Positions 4,666-5,079 of a stretch of 5,079 nt of DNA are shown here, piece after piece (positions within the stretch are counted from its first letter, which is position 1; each line of letters begins with the position of its first letter). Below the pieces are notes generated by a model. That model worked only from the letters and a program-made list of their open reading frames with translations. It had not been told where the DNA came from and made no database searches. Made by a program: the position numbers and the translations under genes. Origin of the DNA: Pseudomonas sp. (GTDB lineage Bacteria; Pseudomonadota; Gammaproteobacteria; Pseudomonadales; Pseudomonadaceae). The stretch covers positions 1-5,079 of the forward strand of contig DPSI01000008.1 of assembly GCA_003527165.1 (NCBI GenBank). The letters run 5' to 3'.

Positions 4666-5079
4666 CTATAACGGCGTTAGCGGCCAGAACAGCGGAATCA
4701 CCAGCGTCGCGACGATCCACAACAAGAGATTCAGCGGAATGCCGACCTTAAGGAAATCGACGAAGCGATATCCGCCAGCGTTGTAAACGAACGTGTTGGT
4801 TTGGTAGCCAATGGGGGTGGCGAAACTGGCACTGGCAGCAAACATCACCGCGACGACAAAGGCGCGTGGGTCGATCCCGAACTGCTGGGCGAGGCCAATT
4901 GCGATGGGCGTGACCAGCACGGCGACCGCATTATTGGACAGGATTTCGGTGAGCACCGAGGTGAACAGATAAATGAACCCCAGCATGAACAGGGGGCCTG
5001 CCCAGGGCGTCAGATCGACGACACTGGAAACGATCAGCTCGACCAGTCCGACCTTGTTCATCGCCACGCTGATGGCGAG
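4666..5079 (-). CDS. SLC13/DASS-family permease, C-terminal part
   Basis: The last 137 residues of a sodium- or proton-coupled anion permease; the 5' part lies beyond 5079. The frame is open to the window edge (LAISVAMNKVG), so the GTG at 5065-5067 is internal and not a start. The diagnostic SNN motif (SNNAVAVLVTPIA, 48-60 of the fragment) and the second conserved loop TPIGYQTN (88-95) form the substrate and cation site in this superfamily. Hydrophobic segments span about 27-46, 50-64, 72-87 and 112-133. The protein ends FWPLTPL with a TAG stop at 4666-4668. The SNNA and TPIGYQTN combination resembles SLC13-type permeases that carry TrkA-C domains in their middle, but that part is not visible. 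Substrate unknown; sulfate, dicarboxylate or another anion are all possible. Confidence 0.9.
   Translation of the reverse strand, partial: LAISVAMNKVGLVELIVSSVVDLTPWAGPLFMLGFIYLFTSVLTEILSNNAVAVLVTPIAIGLAQQFGIDPRAFVVAVMFAASASFATPIGYQTNTFVYNAGGYRFVDFLKVGIPLNLLLWIVATLVIPLFWPLTPL

Overview
The window looks like a chromosomal piece of a GC-rich gammaproteobacterium, most likely a Pseudomonas or Stutzerimonas-type organism. This is inferred from composition, codon use, the gene families and strong AGGAG-type ribosome binding sites; I had no database to confirm it. Every gene I can support lies on the minus strand, so the text below runs from high to low coordinates.

Right end (5079 to 4106): the C-terminal 137 residues of an SLC13/DASS-type permease enter from outside the window. 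They are followed by a complete thioredoxin 2 gene (trxC) with its N-terminal zinc-finger cysteines and a WCGPC active site. About 446 bp without a recognisable gene follow (3660-4105). This stretch holds a hairpin flanked by a 10-bp direct repeat, a 10-bp palindrome and a weak sigma70-like promoter.

Centre (3659 to 966): a compact operon resembling the start of an aryl polyene (APE) pigment cluster. In order it has a ketosynthase-like chain length factor (ApeC-like), a membrane-associated 1-acylglycerol-phosphate-type acyltransferase (ApeD-like), two acyl carrier proteins (ApeE- and ApeF-like) and a polytopic membrane protein (ApeG-like). The first four overlap or nearly abut and keep their diagnostic motifs. 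A strong 11-bp hairpin separates the second ACP from apeG.

The main discovery is just after this. The ApeG-like protein stops early, and its last codons run directly into the C-terminal end of a different gene: a beta-ketoacyl-ACP synthase tail with the signature NNNFAFGG and a stop codon at 966-968. The remainder of a normal APE cluster (acyl-ACP ligase, dehydratases, ketoreductase, exporter, thioesterase, glycosyl/acyltransferase and the ketosynthases) is absent between them. The simplest reading is one large internal deletion that fused the start of apeG to the end of the last ketosynthase gene, leaving a relic or stripped-down locus.

Left end (932 to 1): an exported small protein with two cysteines in the mature part (a family I recall being mislabelled 'excinuclease ATPase subunit') follows the relic at operon spacing. 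It probably marks the original distal end of the cluster. An uncharacterised 97-residue protein comes next, and a clean bidirectional terminator hairpin at 16-43 closes the transcription unit.
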